64,000 nucleotides of DNA, taken from contig JBBIOU010000008.1 of assembly GCA_037443205.1 (NCBI GenBank), positions 36,951 to 100,950 of the forward strand, read 5' to 3'. This DNA is from JBBIOU01 sp037443205. GTDB taxonomy: Bacteria > Bacteroidota > Bacteroidia > Flavobacteriales_D > UBA2798. Of the stretch, positions 1 through 9,366 are shown piece after piece (positions within the stretch are counted from its first letter, which is position 1; the number at the start of each line of letters is the position of its first letter). The position numbers were made by a program, and so were the translations under genes. Under the pieces are notes generated by a model. It did no database searches, was not told where the DNA came from, and was given only the letters and a program-made list of their open reading frames with translations.

Positions 1-99
1 GCCACTGAATGAAAAAATTTCGATTTTAACATGAAAAAAATTAATTATGTCCGAAAATTAATCAATTATTATTATTTTCATCCAAAAATTCACACAACT

Positions 100-1233
100 A
101 TGGGAATCTGGAATAAACTTAAAAATGAATTTATTGATATCATCGAGTGGTTAGACTCGAGTAATGATACCATTGCCTATCGGTTTGAAAGATATCAGAA
201 TGAAATAAAATACGGAGCAAAATTAACCGTACGCGAGGGACAAATAGCAGTTTTTGTTAACGAAGGTCAAATAGCCGATGTGTACCCTCCCGGTATGTAT
301 GCGCTGGAAACACAAAATATGCCCATACTTTCAACTTTAAAAGGTTGGAAATATGGCTTTAACAGCCCTTTTAAAGCTGAGGTTTACTTTATCAATACCA
401 AACAATTTACCGACCAAAAATGGGGAACCAAAAATGCTATTACCTTAGAAGATGATAGATTTGGTATGTATGAAATACGGGCATTTGGTACATACGCGTT
501 TAGAGTTACTGACGGAGCTAAATTTGTTCGCGAAATATTAGGCACTGATGGCAATTTTACAACCGAAGAAATAAACGGGCAATTAAGGAGCCTTGTAGTT
601 ACACGTTTTACCGATGCAGTTGGTGAAAGTAAATTTACAGCAGAAAAATTTGCCGGAAAAACCAACGAGCTTTCGGAAGAAGTTTACAAAATCATCAATG
701 GAGAGTTTGCTGAATACGGTATTACGCTAACCAAGTTTTTAATTGAAAACATCTCAATGCCCGAAGAAATCAAAAAAGAAATCTTCGAGCTTTCGCGATT
801 AAATAAAGTAGACATAAGCAAATTGGCACAAATGAAAGCTGCAAAAGCCATCGAAAAATCAGCCGAAAATGACGGTGGAGCCGGCATGGGTATGGGCATG
901 GGTATGGGCGTTGGGATGGGAGTAAACATGGCTAATATGATGGGCAACATGTTTACTCAACAGCAACAACAAAATCAAAATATTCAACAGCATAATTCCG
1001 GCACTGTTCCTCCACCCATACCGGGAGTAATAAAATATTTTATTGCACTTAACGGACAACAACAAGGCCCCTTTGAGCTTTCGCAATTGCAACAAATGGT
1101 AAGTTCAGGTCAAATTAATCGAGATACCTTGGTATGGAAAGAAGGTATGGCCGCTTGGGCAGCAGCCGGTTCCTTAACCGACCTTGCCGCGTTGTTCAGT
1201 AATACTCCGCCACCCATACCTCCTGCTCAATAA
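100..1233 (+). CDS. SPFH-domain protein with C-terminal GYF_2 domain
   Basis: Protein of about 377 aa. The first two thirds resemble the bacterial SPFH family often annotated as virion-core-like protein (YdjI-type). The N-terminus MGIWNKLKNEFIDIIEWLD is the usual start of that family, so I chose the ATG at 100 over an upstream in-frame ATG at 31, which only adds an AT-rich, Tyr-rich stretch. A Gly/Met-rich tract (alternating GM, about nt 880-930) and a Gln-rich linker follow. The last 65 residues (from about residue 312) form a GYF_2-like domain with the G-P-F core and a W-K-E-G-M-A-A-W motif, then a proline-rich tail. SPFH proteins scaffold membrane-associated complexes; the substrate here is unknown. 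The zinc-ribbon membrane gene lies 33 nt downstream on the same strand, suggesting a functional pair. Domain calls are by eye. Confidence 0.85.
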   Translation: MGIWNKLKNEFIDIIEWLDSSNDTIAYRFERYQNEIKYGAKLTVREGQIAVFVNEGQIADVYPPGMYALETQNMPILSTLKGWKYGFNSPFKAEVYFINTKQFTDQKWGTKNAITLEDDRFGMYEIRAFGTYAFRVTDGAKFVREILGTDGNFTTEEINGQLRSLVVTRFTDAVGESKFTAEKFAGKTNELSEEVYKIINGEFAEYGITLTKFLIENISMPEEIKKEIFELSRLNKVDISKLAQMKAAKAIEKSAENDGGAGMGMGMGMGVGMGVNMANMMGNMFTQQQQQNQNIQQHNSGTVPPPIPGVIKYFIALNGQQQGPFELSQLQQMVSSGQINRDTLVWKEGMAAWAAAGSLTDLAALFSNTPPPIPPAQ

Positions 1234-1266
1234 AAATATATTCAAAAAACAATTTACCATACAAGT

Positions 1267-2370
1267 ATGGAACAACAACTGGCGCAAAAAGCTAATCAGG
1301 CAGAAACCAAGTGCAATAGTTGCGGTGCAGTTTTGCATTACACTCCGGGTACTACTTTACTTACTTGTCAGTATTGTGATGCCGAAAATCAAATTGAAAG
1401 CAAATCAGTACCCATCGAAGAGCTTGATTTTGATAGTTTTTTAAAGGATTATTTAAATAACAAAAGCAATACTCAAAAAGTTACCCTCGTAAAATGTGAT
1501 GCTTGCGGGTCGGAAACAACCTTTGAAGGAAAACTTGTGGCCTCAGATTGCGCATTTTGCGGAAGCCCGATACAGGTTAAAGACGGTACAACCTGCGATA
1601 TTATTAAACCCAAAAGTTTGCTGCCTTTTTCGATAGAGCAAAAAAAAGCTTTTGAACAATTTTCTAAATGGATTAAGTCTTTGTGGTTTGCCCCCAACGA
1701 TTTAAAAAAATTTGTAACCCACCCCGAAAAATTACAAGGTATTTATGTTCCTTACTGGACTTATGACGCAGATACATACAGCAATTACACCGGTTTAAGG
1801 GGTGTATATTACACAACCACTAAAACAATAAACATAAATGGAAAAAATCAAACCCAAACAGTAAAACAAATAAAATGGTATCCTACGGCAGGGAATCTAT
1901 CACATTTTTTTGATGATGTATTGGTTTTAGCCAGTACCTCACTCACTAAAAAATACGCTGAAGCTCTCGAGCCATGGGATTTAGATAAACTTATTCCGTT
2001 TGATGAAAAATATCTAGCTGGTTTTAAAGCAGAAAGCTATCATGTAGATTTAAAACAGGGTTATGAAGATGCCAAGAAAAAAATGGAAACAGTCATCAGA
2101 CAAATGATAAAAAGACAAATTGGTGGCGACCAGCAACAAATATTAACACTTAGCACAAACCATAATAATGTAACCTTTAAACACATTCTTTTACCAATAT
2201 GGTTAAGCACCTTCAGGTATCGAAATAAAGTTTACAGATTTATGATAAATGGTCGCACCGGTGAAGTTCAAGGCGAAAGACCTTATAGTGCCTGGAAAAT
2301 TACTTTTTTTGTGCTTGCCATATTACTAATTATTGGAGGTATAGTTTACCTTATTAATCAAAATAATTAA
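1267..2370 (+). CDS. Zinc-ribbon protein with C-terminal membrane anchor
   Basis: 367 aa. Two cysteine-rich modules are visible near the N-terminus: C16-x2-C19 with C34-x2-C37, and C77-x2-C80 with C95-x2-C98, typical of TFIIB/rubredoxin-like zinc ribbons. The middle is a soluble domain with many aromatic residues and no motif I recognise. A single hydrophobic segment near the C-terminus (about residues 345-363, FFVLAILLIIGGIVYLI) should anchor it in the inner membrane. Genes of this kind are often annotated as zinc-ribbon or PriA-like hypothetical proteins, but no helicase motifs are present, so the PriA label would be wrong. It sits between the SPFH gene (33 nt upstream) and bioA (14 nt downstream), probably as one transcript. 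Function unknown. Confidence 0.8.
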   Translation: MEQQLAQKANQAETKCNSCGAVLHYTPGTTLLTCQYCDAENQIESKSVPIEELDFDSFLKDYLNNKSNTQKVTLVKCDACGSETTFEGKLVASDCAFCGSPIQVKDGTTCDIIKPKSLLPFSIEQKKAFEQFSKWIKSLWFAPNDLKKFVTHPEKLQGIYVPYWTYDADTYSNYTGLRGVYYTTTKTININGKNQTQTVKQIKWYPTAGNLSHFFDDVLVLASTSLTKKYAEALEPWDLDKLIPFDEKYLAGFKAESYHVDLKQGYEDAKKKMETVIRQMIKRQIGGDQQQILTLSTNHNNVTFKHILLPIWLSTFRYRNKVYRFMINGRTGEVQGERPYSAWKITFFVLAILLIIGGIVYLINQNN

Positions 2371-2384
2371 TCATCACAACTGTT

Positions 2385-3656
2385 ATGAATACATCGGGCG
2401 ATAATTACCCCGTTTGGCATCCTTTTACCCAAATGAAAACAGCGCCTAAACCTATTACCATGGTTAAAGGACAGGGCGCTTATTTATGGGACGAAAACCA
2501 TCATCAATACATAGATTTTATATCGTCCTGGTGGGTCAACCTGCACGGGCATGCACACCCCCACATTGCAGCAAAAATTGCCGAACAAGCCAAAGAACTG
2601 GAACATGTGATATTTGCCGGCTTTAATCATCCAAAGGCCATAGAACTTGCGCATAAAATTTTAAAATATTTGCCGTTTTTAACCAAAGTATTTTTTAGCG
2701 ATAATGGTTCAACTTCGGTAGAAGTAGCTCTAAAAATGGCACTTCAGTTTTTTTACAACCAAAATATCAAACGAAATAAAATTATCGCTTTTCAAAACGC
2801 ATATCATGGCGATACGTTTGGAGCTATGGCTATAGGAGAAAGAAATGAGTTTACATCACCATTCAGAGATTTATTATTTGAAGTGCAATTTATTAGTACC
2901 CCGGATGAAACTAACAAACATCAGGTGATAGAAAACTTTAAGAAATTAATCTCAGCGAATAATGTGGCTGCTTTTATTTACGAACCCATTGTGCAAGGTA
3001 CGGCAGGTATGAATATTTACGATGAGAAAATATTAGATGAATTAATTTACATTGCCCGACAAAATAATGTGATTTGCATTGCAGATGAAGTTTTTACTGG
3101 CTTTGGGAGAACCGGAAAAATGTTCGCATCCGATTTTATGATTAATAAACCCGATATTATATGTTTATCCAAAGGACTAACCGGAGGATTTATGCCATTG
3201 GGATTAACCGTGTGCAGCCAAAAAATTTACGAGGTATTTTACAACGACAATAAACTAAAGGCACTTTATCACGGACATTCTTATACCGGAAACCCCATAG
3301 CCTGTGCAGCCGCCTGTGCATCACTCGAGCTGTTTGAAATAGAAAATACATTAGATAAAATAAAGCAAATATCAGTTCATCATGCTAATTTTATTAATAA
3401 AATAAAGCAGTTACCCGGTGTGGCAAATGCACGTAACAAAGGAACCATTATGGCCATAGACATTAAAACAAACGAAAAAAAATCTTATTTCCACACCTTA
3501 AGAGATGAATTATATGATTATTTTATAACAAGAAAATTACTTCTCAGGCCCTTAGGCAATACGGTATATATGGTTCCTCCTTACTGCATAACCCGGCAAG
3601 ATCTTCAAAAAGGATATGATGCCATAGAAAATTTTTTGCAGGAGCATCAATTTTAA
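2385..3656 (+). CDS. bioA: Adenosylmethionine-8-amino-7-oxononanoate aminotransferase
   Basis: 423 aa, the normal length for BioA, a fold-type I PLP aminotransferase. It converts 8-amino-7-oxononanoate to 7,8-diaminononanoate with S-adenosylmethionine as amino donor in biotin synthesis. Visible signatures are the N-terminal VWHPFTQMK substrate-side motif, FISSWWVNLHGHAHP, the PLP-phosphate region SDNGSTSVE, D234 in IADEVFTGFGRTG and the Schiff-base lysine K263 in LSKGLTGG. The Trp pair and HPFTQ motif favour BioA over acetylornithine or GABA aminotransferases. No other biotin gene is in the window, so bioA is separated from bioB/D/F here. It follows the zinc-ribbon gene by 14 nt, probably in the same transcript. 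Confidence 0.95.
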   Translation: MNTSGDNYPVWHPFTQMKTAPKPITMVKGQGAYLWDENHHQYIDFISSWWVNLHGHAHPHIAAKIAEQAKELEHVIFAGFNHPKAIELAHKILKYLPFLTKVFFSDNGSTSVEVALKMALQFFYNQNIKRNKIIAFQNAYHGDTFGAMAIGERNEFTSPFRDLLFEVQFISTPDETNKHQVIENFKKLISANNVAAFIYEPIVQGTAGMNIYDEKILDELIYIARQNNVICIADEVFTGFGRTGKMFASDFMINKPDIICLSKGLTGGFMPLGLTVCSQKIYEVFYNDNKLKALYHGHSYTGNPIACAAACASLELFEIENTLDKIKQISVHHANFINKIKQLPGVANARNKGTIMAIDIKTNEKKSYFHTLRDELYDYFITRKLLLRPLGNTVYMVPPYCITRQDLQKGYDAIENFLQEHQF

Positions 3657-3741
3657 TTGTTTAGTATATTTAGCGCAGCATTTTCTTAAAAACAAAACTT
3701 TCTATCATTCAATTATTATTTATCTTAGTACCTGTATTTTT

Positions 3742-4518
3742 TTGAAAACAAAAAACGACATAGTAAACAATTGGTTGCCCCGATACACCGGCACAAAAGT
3801 CGAAGAATTCGGCAAATACATCTTATTAACTAACTTTAGTAATTATTTACAAATATTTTCTTCCCTTACAGGCGCTCAAATTAAAGGCACCGATAAAGCA
3901 ATGCCCAATGCTACTGCCGGAGAAATAAGCATGATAAATTTTGGCATGGGCAGCGCTAATGCTGCTACGGTTATGGATTTGCTGACAGCCGTAAAACCAA
4001 AGGCAGTATTATTTTTAGGGAAATGCGGAGGACTTAAAAAGAAAAACAATTTAGGCGATTTGATACTACCCATTGCGGCAGTGAGAGGCGAAGGTACATC
4101 AGATGATTATCTGCCCAAAGAAGTACCGGCTCTGCCGGCATTCCAGTTGCAACGCGCTATATCCACCCACATCCGCGAGTTTGGTAGTGATTACTGGACA
4201 GGTACAGTATATACAACCAATCGCAGAGTTTGGGAACACGATGAATCGTTTAAAGAATATTTGCGCTCCTTACGAGTAATGGCTATTGATATGGAAACAG
4301 CAACGCTTTTCATTACCGGATTTGCAAATAAAATTCCTACCGGTGCGCTTTTACTGGTATCAGATCAGCCTATGACACCCGAAGGAGTAAAAACAGAAGA
4401 AAGTGATTTAAAAGTTACTTCAAACTTTGTGCATGATCATATTAAAATTGGTATCAATGCCCTAAACGAACTTATTCACCAAGGTAAATCTATAAAACAC
4501 CTGCGATTTGATGAGTAA
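3742..4518 (+). CDS. amn: AMP nucleosidase (short Bacteroidota form)
   Basis: 258 aa, nucleoside phosphorylase/nucleosidase fold. It is expected to hydrolyse AMP to adenine and ribose 5-phosphate in purine salvage. Visible are the glycine-rich FLGKCGGLKKKNNLGD segment, the base-binding region with R-G-E-G-T-S, and AIDMETATLF with the conserved glutamate of the family. It lacks the long N-terminal domain of the E. coli enzyme, as is usual for Bacteroidota homologues. The open frame starts with TTG at 3742 and no upstream ATG is in frame, so I accept the TTG start. The 3' end overlaps the next gene (holA) by 8 nt, indicating coupled translation. An MTA/SAH nucleosidase is the main alternative, less likely given the overall pattern. 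Confidence 0.88.
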   Translation: MKTKNDIVNNWLPRYTGTKVEEFGKYILLTNFSNYLQIFSSLTGAQIKGTDKAMPNATAGEISMINFGMGSANAATVMDLLTAVKPKAVLFLGKCGGLKKKNNLGDLILPIAAVRGEGTSDDYLPKEVPALPAFQLQRAISTHIREFGSDYWTGTVYTTNRRVWEHDESFKEYLRSLRVMAIDMETATLFITGFANKIPTGALLLVSDQPMTPEGVKTEESDLKVTSNFVHDHIKIGINALNELIHQGKSIKHLRFDE

Positions 4519-5539
4519 AAAAAATCCAACAACTGCAGATAATTATAAGCTTATTTTAAGAGATTTAAAAAATAAAATCTATCACCCCGTTTATTTTTTG
4601 TGTGGTGAAGAACCCTATTATATTGATAAAATATCAGATTATATTGAAACCCACATTTTATTACCCGAAGAAAAAGAATTTAATCAAACAATACTCTATG
4701 GTCAGGATATTGAAATAGCTTCATTGATAGCAGCGTGTAAACGTTTTCCGATGATGTGCGAATTTCAGGTGGTTATAGTAAAAGAAGCACAAAATTTAGA
4801 AAAACAGATAGAACAACTTAAGAGTTATATCGAAAACCCGGTAAAGAGTACTATTTTAGTTATTTGCTATAAATATAAAAAACCGGATGGCCGTTCGCAG
4901 TTTACCAAAATACTTCAGAAATCAGCCGTGTATTTTGCTTCCGAAAAAATTAAGGATTATCAACTTGCAGGCTGGATAGAAGAGTTTGTAAAAGAAGAGC
5001 AGCTGAGTATTAATCCCCGTAATGCGCTAATGCTTGCCGAATACCTGGGCAACGATTTACAAAAAATAGCCAACCAAATTGACAAATTAAAAATATTGTT
5101 GCCACAAGGTTCTGAGATAACTGCAGATATTATTCAGAAGAATATAGGCATAAGTAAAGAATATAATCCCTTTGAATTAAATAATGCTTTGGGAGAAAAA
5201 AATATTTTAAAAGCCAATCGTATCATTAATTATTTTGGAGCCAATGACAGAAGTTATCCTCCCCAATTTTTAATTCCGGTGATGTATGGATTTTTTACCA
5301 AATTATTAAAATATCATTTGCTTAAAGATAAATCGCAGGCAAATGTGGCAAGCGAATTAGGAATAAATCCTTTTATTGTAAAAGAATATGCTAAGTATGC
5401 AGCAAATTATACGGATAAAAAACTTGTAAAAATATTTTCGTATTTACAGGATGCCGATTTAAAAAGCAAAGGCGTGGGAAGTTCAGGTTTAGAGAATAAA
5501 GAAATATTAAAAGAATTAGTATATAAAATATTGCATTAA
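4511..5539 (+). CDS. holA: DNA polymerase III subunit delta
   Basis: 342 aa from the ATG at 4511; a TTG one codon earlier is possible but the ATG is preferred. The subunit is part of the clamp-loader complex that opens the beta sliding clamp. The N-terminal segment HPVYFLCGEEPYYIDKISDYI is a diverged AAA+ P-loop region as seen in HolA. The middle LAEYLGNDLQKIANQIDKL is the conserved helical signature, and the C-terminal helical collar domain follows. Length matches the family (about 340 aa). ATGAGTAA fuses its start to the stop of the AMP nucleosidase gene, so the two are translationally coupled although their roles are unrelated. Confidence 0.92.
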   Translation: MSKKNPTTADNYKLILRDLKNKIYHPVYFLCGEEPYYIDKISDYIETHILLPEEKEFNQTILYGQDIEIASLIAACKRFPMMCEFQVVIVKEAQNLEKQIEQLKSYIENPVKSTILVICYKYKKPDGRSQFTKILQKSAVYFASEKIKDYQLAGWIEEFVKEEQLSINPRNALMLAEYLGNDLQKIANQIDKLKILLPQGSEITADIIQKNIGISKEYNPFELNNALGEKNILKANRIINYFGANDRSYPPQFLIPVMYGFFTKLLKYHLLKDKSQANVASELGINPFIVKEYAKYAANYTDKKLVKIFSYLQDADLKSKGVGSSGLENKEILKELVYKILH

Positions 5540-5664
5540 TTGCTGATGTTCACACAGATTAATTTGGGTAAAGTCCAAAGTCATTATACTTCGTGTAATC
5601 TTTAGCATTGTTTATCCAAATTAAGCTTTAATAATTTCTAAAAAACTTTATTACATACACTAGA

Positions 5665-5687
5665 ATTAACTGCGCTATGCGTAGCTA
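5665..5687. repeat. Hairpin in convergent intergenic region holA/accA
   Basis: Imperfect palindrome TTAACTGCGC / GCGTAGCTAA with one mismatch and a 3-nt loop, lying between two convergent genes. It could fold in either transcript as a weak bidirectional terminator, but no T-run follows on either strand. The rest of 5540-5720 shows no gene. Confidence 0.35.
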
Positions 5688-5720
5688 ATAAGAATTTTAT
5701 AATTAATAAAAAAGTAAGTA

Positions 5721-6689
5721 TTATTTTGTTTTTTCTTCTATAAATACACCCATAGAGCAGAATTTATCCATCCGTTTTTTAACGAGTGTATCGGGTTTAA
5801 TTTTTCTAAGAGCCGAAAGATGTTTTTTTATTTCTTTTTTAACTAATTCAAAAGCTTCTTCAGGTTTAGCATGTGCGCCCCCAAGAGGTTCTTTAATGAT
5901 ACCATCTATCAGTTTATTTTTAAGCATATCTTGCGGGGTAAGTTTTAATGCTTCGGCTGCTTTTTCTTTCATTTCCCAACTGCGCCATAAAATAGAAGAG
6001 CAAGACTCGGGCGATATTACCGAATACCAGGTGTTTTCGAGCATTAATACTTTATCGCCCACACCTATTCCTAAAGCGCCACCCGAGGCGCCTTCGCCTA
6101 AGATGATACAAATTACAGGCACTTTAAGTTTCATCATTTCATAGATGTTTCTTGCGATGGCTTCTCCCTGTCCGCGTTCTTCGGCCTCTAAGCCCGGATA
6201 AGCACCCGGAGTATCAATCAGTGTAATAATGGGTTTATTAAATTTTTCGGCCAGCTTCATTAAGCGCAAAGCCTTGCGGTAACCTTCAGGATTGGCCATC
6301 CCGAAATTTCTATATTGTCGCATTTTAAGATTGATACCTTTTTGATGGCCAATAAACATAACACTTTGTCCGTCTAATAATCCAAAGCCACCCACAATGG
6401 CTTTATCATCACGCACGTTTCTGTCGCCATGCAATTCCTGAAAGGTTCCGTCCGTAAAGTGATTAATATATGCTAAAGAGTAAGGCCTGTCAGGATGCCG
6501 CGAAACCTGTACCCGTTGCCAGGGGGTTAAATTATTATAAATTTCATGGGTAGTTTCTTTTAGTTTATTTTCCAGTTCGGCAATCGTTTTAGAAACGTCT
6601 ACTCCGCTTTTTTCGCCTAATATCCTGGCGTCTTCAATTTGTTTGGCAATTTCTTCAATCGGTTTTTCAAAATCCAAATAATTCGGCAT
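5721..6689 (-). CDS. accA: Acetyl-CoA carboxylase carboxyltransferase subunit alpha
   Basis: 322 aa, usual AccA length. With AccD it transfers the carboxyl group from carboxybiotin to acetyl-CoA, giving malonyl-CoA for fatty acid synthesis. It starts with a helical segment and ends with the crotonase-like carboxyltransferase core. Clear signatures are HGDRNVRDDKAIVGG, KPIITLIDTPGAYPG, EGASGGALGIGVGD and YSVISPESCSSILWRS. It is monocistronic on the minus strand, convergent with holA and divergent from ispE. A perfect TATATTTG -7 box lies 24 nt before the start codon. accD is not in the window. Confidence 0.96.
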   Translation of the reverse strand: MPNYLDFEKPIEEIAKQIEDARILGEKSGVDVSKTIAELENKLKETTHEIYNNLTPWQRVQVSRHPDRPYSLAYINHFTDGTFQELHGDRNVRDDKAIVGGFGLLDGQSVMFIGHQKGINLKMRQYRNFGMANPEGYRKALRLMKLAEKFNKPIITLIDTPGAYPGLEAEERGQGEAIARNIYEMMKLKVPVICIILGEGASGGALGIGVGDKVLMLENTWYSVISPESCSSILWRSWEMKEKAAEALKLTPQDMLKNKLIDGIIKEPLGGAHAKPEEAFELVKKEIKKHLSALRKIKPDTLVKKRMDKFCSMGVFIEEKTK

Positions 6690-6713
6690 AACTTATAGTA
6701 ATAGTTTATCCGG

Positions 6714-6721
6714 CAAATATA
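6714..6721 (-). promoter_or_regulatory. Candidate -7 box upstream of accA
   Basis: TATATTTG on the minus strand, an exact match to the Bacteroidota consensus TAnnTTTG, 24 nt upstream of the accA start. No convincing TTG -33 element is visible at the usual distance. Confidence 0.5.
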
Positions 6722-6908
6722 GTGAATTGCATTATATTTTGCCCTGATAACTTTTGACGCAGCTTTTAGTTATTTTTCAACCAATTATCCCCATGAATCG
6801 GGCGTTTTAGATTTTATGGTAATTACATATGTATTTTATAAACCTCATTGATAGAGGCGGTATTTTAAAAAATTAATCTTCTATAATTAAAATTAATACA
6901 TTCGCAAT

Positions 6909-7763
6909 ATGATTAAATTTCCTAATGCAAAAATAAATTTAGGTTTAAATGTAATAGAAAAACGCAGCGATGGATATCACAACATCGAAAGTATATTTTA
7001 TCCTGTTAAACTTTATGATGTATTAGAAATAGTCAAATCAGAGCAACTGAATTTTTATTTTAGTGGTAAAAAAATAGAAGTAAGCATCGAAAATAATTTA
7101 TGCAGCAAGGCCTATCAACTGATAAAAAAAAAACATTCGGTTAGCGATGTTAACCTTTATCTGAAAAAAATATTACCCATGGGAGCCGGTATGGGTGGCG
7201 GCAGCGCAGATGGCGCATTTACACTGCTTATTTTAAATGAACTATTTAAACTGCAATTAAGTAAGGAAAAATTAAAAGAATATGCATTGCAGCTGGGCAG
7301 CGACTGCCCTTTTTTCATAGACAACTGTCCGTCCTATGTACAAGGCAGAGGAGAAATGACTGAACCGCTCGATTTGAATCTGAACGATTATACTTTTATT
7401 TTCGTAAATACAGGCGTACATATTTCTACGGCAGAGGCATATCAAGGTATTACTCCGGCAAAGCCGGTCATAAATGCAAAAAATATTGTTTTAAATACTC
7501 CCGTTGAGCAATGGAAAGATAAATTAGTAAATGACTTTGAAGAAGTGGCCTTTAAAAAGCATCCCAATCTGGCAGTGGTAAAAAATGCATTATATAATAC
7601 AGGCGCTTTATATGCGTCAATGACTGGCAGCGGCTCGGCATTTTATGGAATATACACCCAATTATCCGAAGATGAAATATGTCTTAAACAAACAGAACTG
7701 TATAATATCATCAGTAAATTTTATGCTTCCTGCGAAATATTAAAGGAAGTATATTTACATTGA
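6909..7763 (+). CDS. ispE: 4-diphosphocytidyl-2-C-methyl-D-erythritol kinase
   Basis: 284 aa GHMP-family kinase of the MEP isoprenoid pathway; it phosphorylates CDP-methylerythritol on its 2-hydroxyl. The N-terminus FPNAKINLGLNVIEKRSDGYH is the conserved substrate-binding motif, and PMGAGMGGGSAD at residues 90-101 is the ATP-binding GHMP loop. MTGSGSAFYG near the C-terminus is the third GHMP motif. Length is normal. lysS follows 58 nt downstream and has its own promoter-like box in that gap. No other MEP-pathway gene is present in the window. Confidence 0.95.
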   Translation: MIKFPNAKINLGLNVIEKRSDGYHNIESIFYPVKLYDVLEIVKSEQLNFYFSGKKIEVSIENNLCSKAYQLIKKKHSVSDVNLYLKKILPMGAGMGGGSADGAFTLLILNELFKLQLSKEKLKEYALQLGSDCPFFIDNCPSYVQGRGEMTEPLDLNLNDYTFIFVNTGVHISTAEAYQGITPAKPVINAKNIVLNTPVEQWKDKLVNDFEEVAFKKHPNLAVVKNALYNTGALYASMTGSGSAFYGIYTQLSEDEICLKQTELYNIISKFYASCEILKEVYLH

Positions 7764-7790
7764 ATTAGTTTCTTAATCAAAGCTATTAAT

Positions 7791-7798
7791 TATCTTTG
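7791..7798 (+). promoter_or_regulatory. Candidate -7 box upstream of lysS
   Basis: TATCTTTG, an exact TAnnTTTG match, 23 nt before the lysS ATG in the 58-nt gap after ispE. The nearest TTG upstream (7760-7762) is 28 nt away, longer than usual, so the -33 element is uncertain. Confidence 0.5.
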
Positions 7799-7821
7799 CA
7801 AGCTTTAAATTATAAATTATT

Positions 7822-9366
7822 ATGATTATCGAATTAACCGAACAAGAAATAATCAGAAGAGAAAAACTGAAAGAAATATGTAAACTAAACATCAATCCAT
7901 ACCCCGCAGAAGAATTTGTGGTAAATGGTTATGCCCAAAAAATAAAACAAGAGTTTACGGAAGAAAATAAGGAAAATTATAAAAATATATCTCTGGCAGG
8001 TAGATTAATGAGCGTACGCGATATGGGAAAAGCCTGTTTTGCAGAGTTGATGGATTCGAGCGGCAGAATACAAATATATGTTCGCAGAGATGATATTTGT
8101 CCGGGAGAAGATAAAACACTATACGACCAACTGTTTAAAAAGTTATTGGATATAGGAGATTTTATTGGTGTAATCGGATATGTTTTTAAAACCAAGGTAG
8201 GCGAAATATCTTTGCATGTTACCTCACTGAAAATATTAGGTAAATCACTTAAGCCGCTCCCTATTGTAAAAACTGATGCCGAAGGTAATGTACACGATGC
8301 CGTTACCGATCCTGAATTTAGGTATCGCCAGCGTTATGCTGATTTGGTAGTGAACCCCGGTGTTCGCGATATATTTGTTAAGCGCACCAAAATGATAAAT
8401 TCAATACGTGAGTTTTTAAATGCGCAAGGAGCTTTGGAAGTAGATACTCCGGTTTTGCAAAGTATTCCCGGTGGTGCAGCCGCACGGCCATTTATTACCC
8501 ATCACAACGCATTAGATATACCGCTATATTTAAGAATTGCCAACGAACTATATTTAAAAAGACTTATTGTAGGTGGATTTGAATGGGTGTATGAATTTAG
8601 CAGAAATTTCAGAAATGAAGGAATGGACAGAACACATAATCCGGAGTTTACGATATTAGAATTTTATGTGGCTTACAAAGATTATTTTTGGATGATGCAC
8701 CAAACAGAACAACTGCTTGAAAAAGTGGCACTCGATGTAAACGGCACTACTGATATACAAGTGGGTGATAACATAATCAGTTTCAAAGCACCCTTTAAAC
8801 GCATCAGTATATTTGAAGCCATACAGCAATACACCGGTTTTGATGTTAGCAATATGAACGAAGACGAACTAAGAGATACCTGCAAAAAACTTCACATTGA
8901 AACCAGTTCAAGTATGGGCAAAGGAAAATTGATTGATGAAATTTTTGGCGAAAAATGCGAGAAAAATTTTATACAACCTACCTTTATTATTGATTATCCT
9001 GTGGAGATGAGTCCACTTACCAAAAAACATCGCTCTAAAACTGGTTTGGTTGAGCGATTTGAATTGATGATAAATGGAAAAGAAATAGCCAATGCTTACA
9101 GCGAGCTTAATGACCCCATTGACCAACGCGAACGATTTGAAGAACAACTTAAACTTATGGAAAGGGGAGATGATGAAGCTATGTTTATTGATTACGATTT
9201 TTTAAGAGCATTAGAATATGGTATGCCACCTACTGCGGGCATAGGCATAGGAATAGACAGATTGGCAATGCTTATCACCAATCAGGCAAGTATTCAGGAT
9301 GTATTATTATTTCCGCAAATGAGGCCGGAAAAAAATAACAACGATAAGGAAGAAACACAACAATGA
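7822..9366 (+). CDS. lysS: Lysyl-tRNA synthetase, class II
   Basis: 514 aa. It charges tRNA-Lys with lysine. An N-terminal OB-fold anticodon-binding domain (ISLAGRLMSVRDMGKACFAEL) is followed by the class II catalytic core. Motif 2 is seen as FSRNFRNEGMDRTHNPEFT and motif 3 as GIGIGIDRLAMLIT. SKTGLVERFELMINGKE is typical of the LysRS core. Full length, with no unusual insertion or extension. The stop codon overlaps the start of metF by 4 nt (ATGA), so the two genes should be co-translated. Confidence 0.97.
   Translation: MIIELTEQEIIRREKLKEICKLNINPYPAEEFVVNGYAQKIKQEFTEENKENYKNISLAGRLMSVRDMGKACFAELMDSSGRIQIYVRRDDICPGEDKTLYDQLFKKLLDIGDFIGVIGYVFKTKVGEISLHVTSLKILGKSLKPLPIVKTDAEGNVHDAVTDPEFRYRQRYADLVVNPGVRDIFVKRTKMINSIREFLNAQGALEVDTPVLQSIPGGAAARPFITHHNALDIPLYLRIANELYLKRLIVGGFEWVYEFSRNFRNEGMDRTHNPEFTILEFYVAYKDYFWMMHQTEQLLEKVALDVNGTTDIQVGDNIISFKAPFKRISIFEAIQQYTGFDVSNMNEDELRDTCKKLHIETSSSMGKGKLIDEIFGEKCEKNFIQPTFIIDYPVEMSPLTKKHRSKTGLVERFELMINGKEIANAYSELNDPIDQRERFEEQLKLMERGDDEAMFIDYDFLRALEYGMPPTAGIGIGIDRLAMLITNQASIQDVLLFPQMRPEKNNNDKEETQQ

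Noticed and set aside
31..99. Upstream start of the SPFH gene
   Set aside because: The extra 23 residues are Tyr/Asn-rich and unlike the family, whose proteins start at MGIW-type sequence.
1267..2370. PriA-like helicase
   Set aside because: Only the zinc-ribbon cysteines are shared; no Walker motifs are present and the protein has a membrane anchor.
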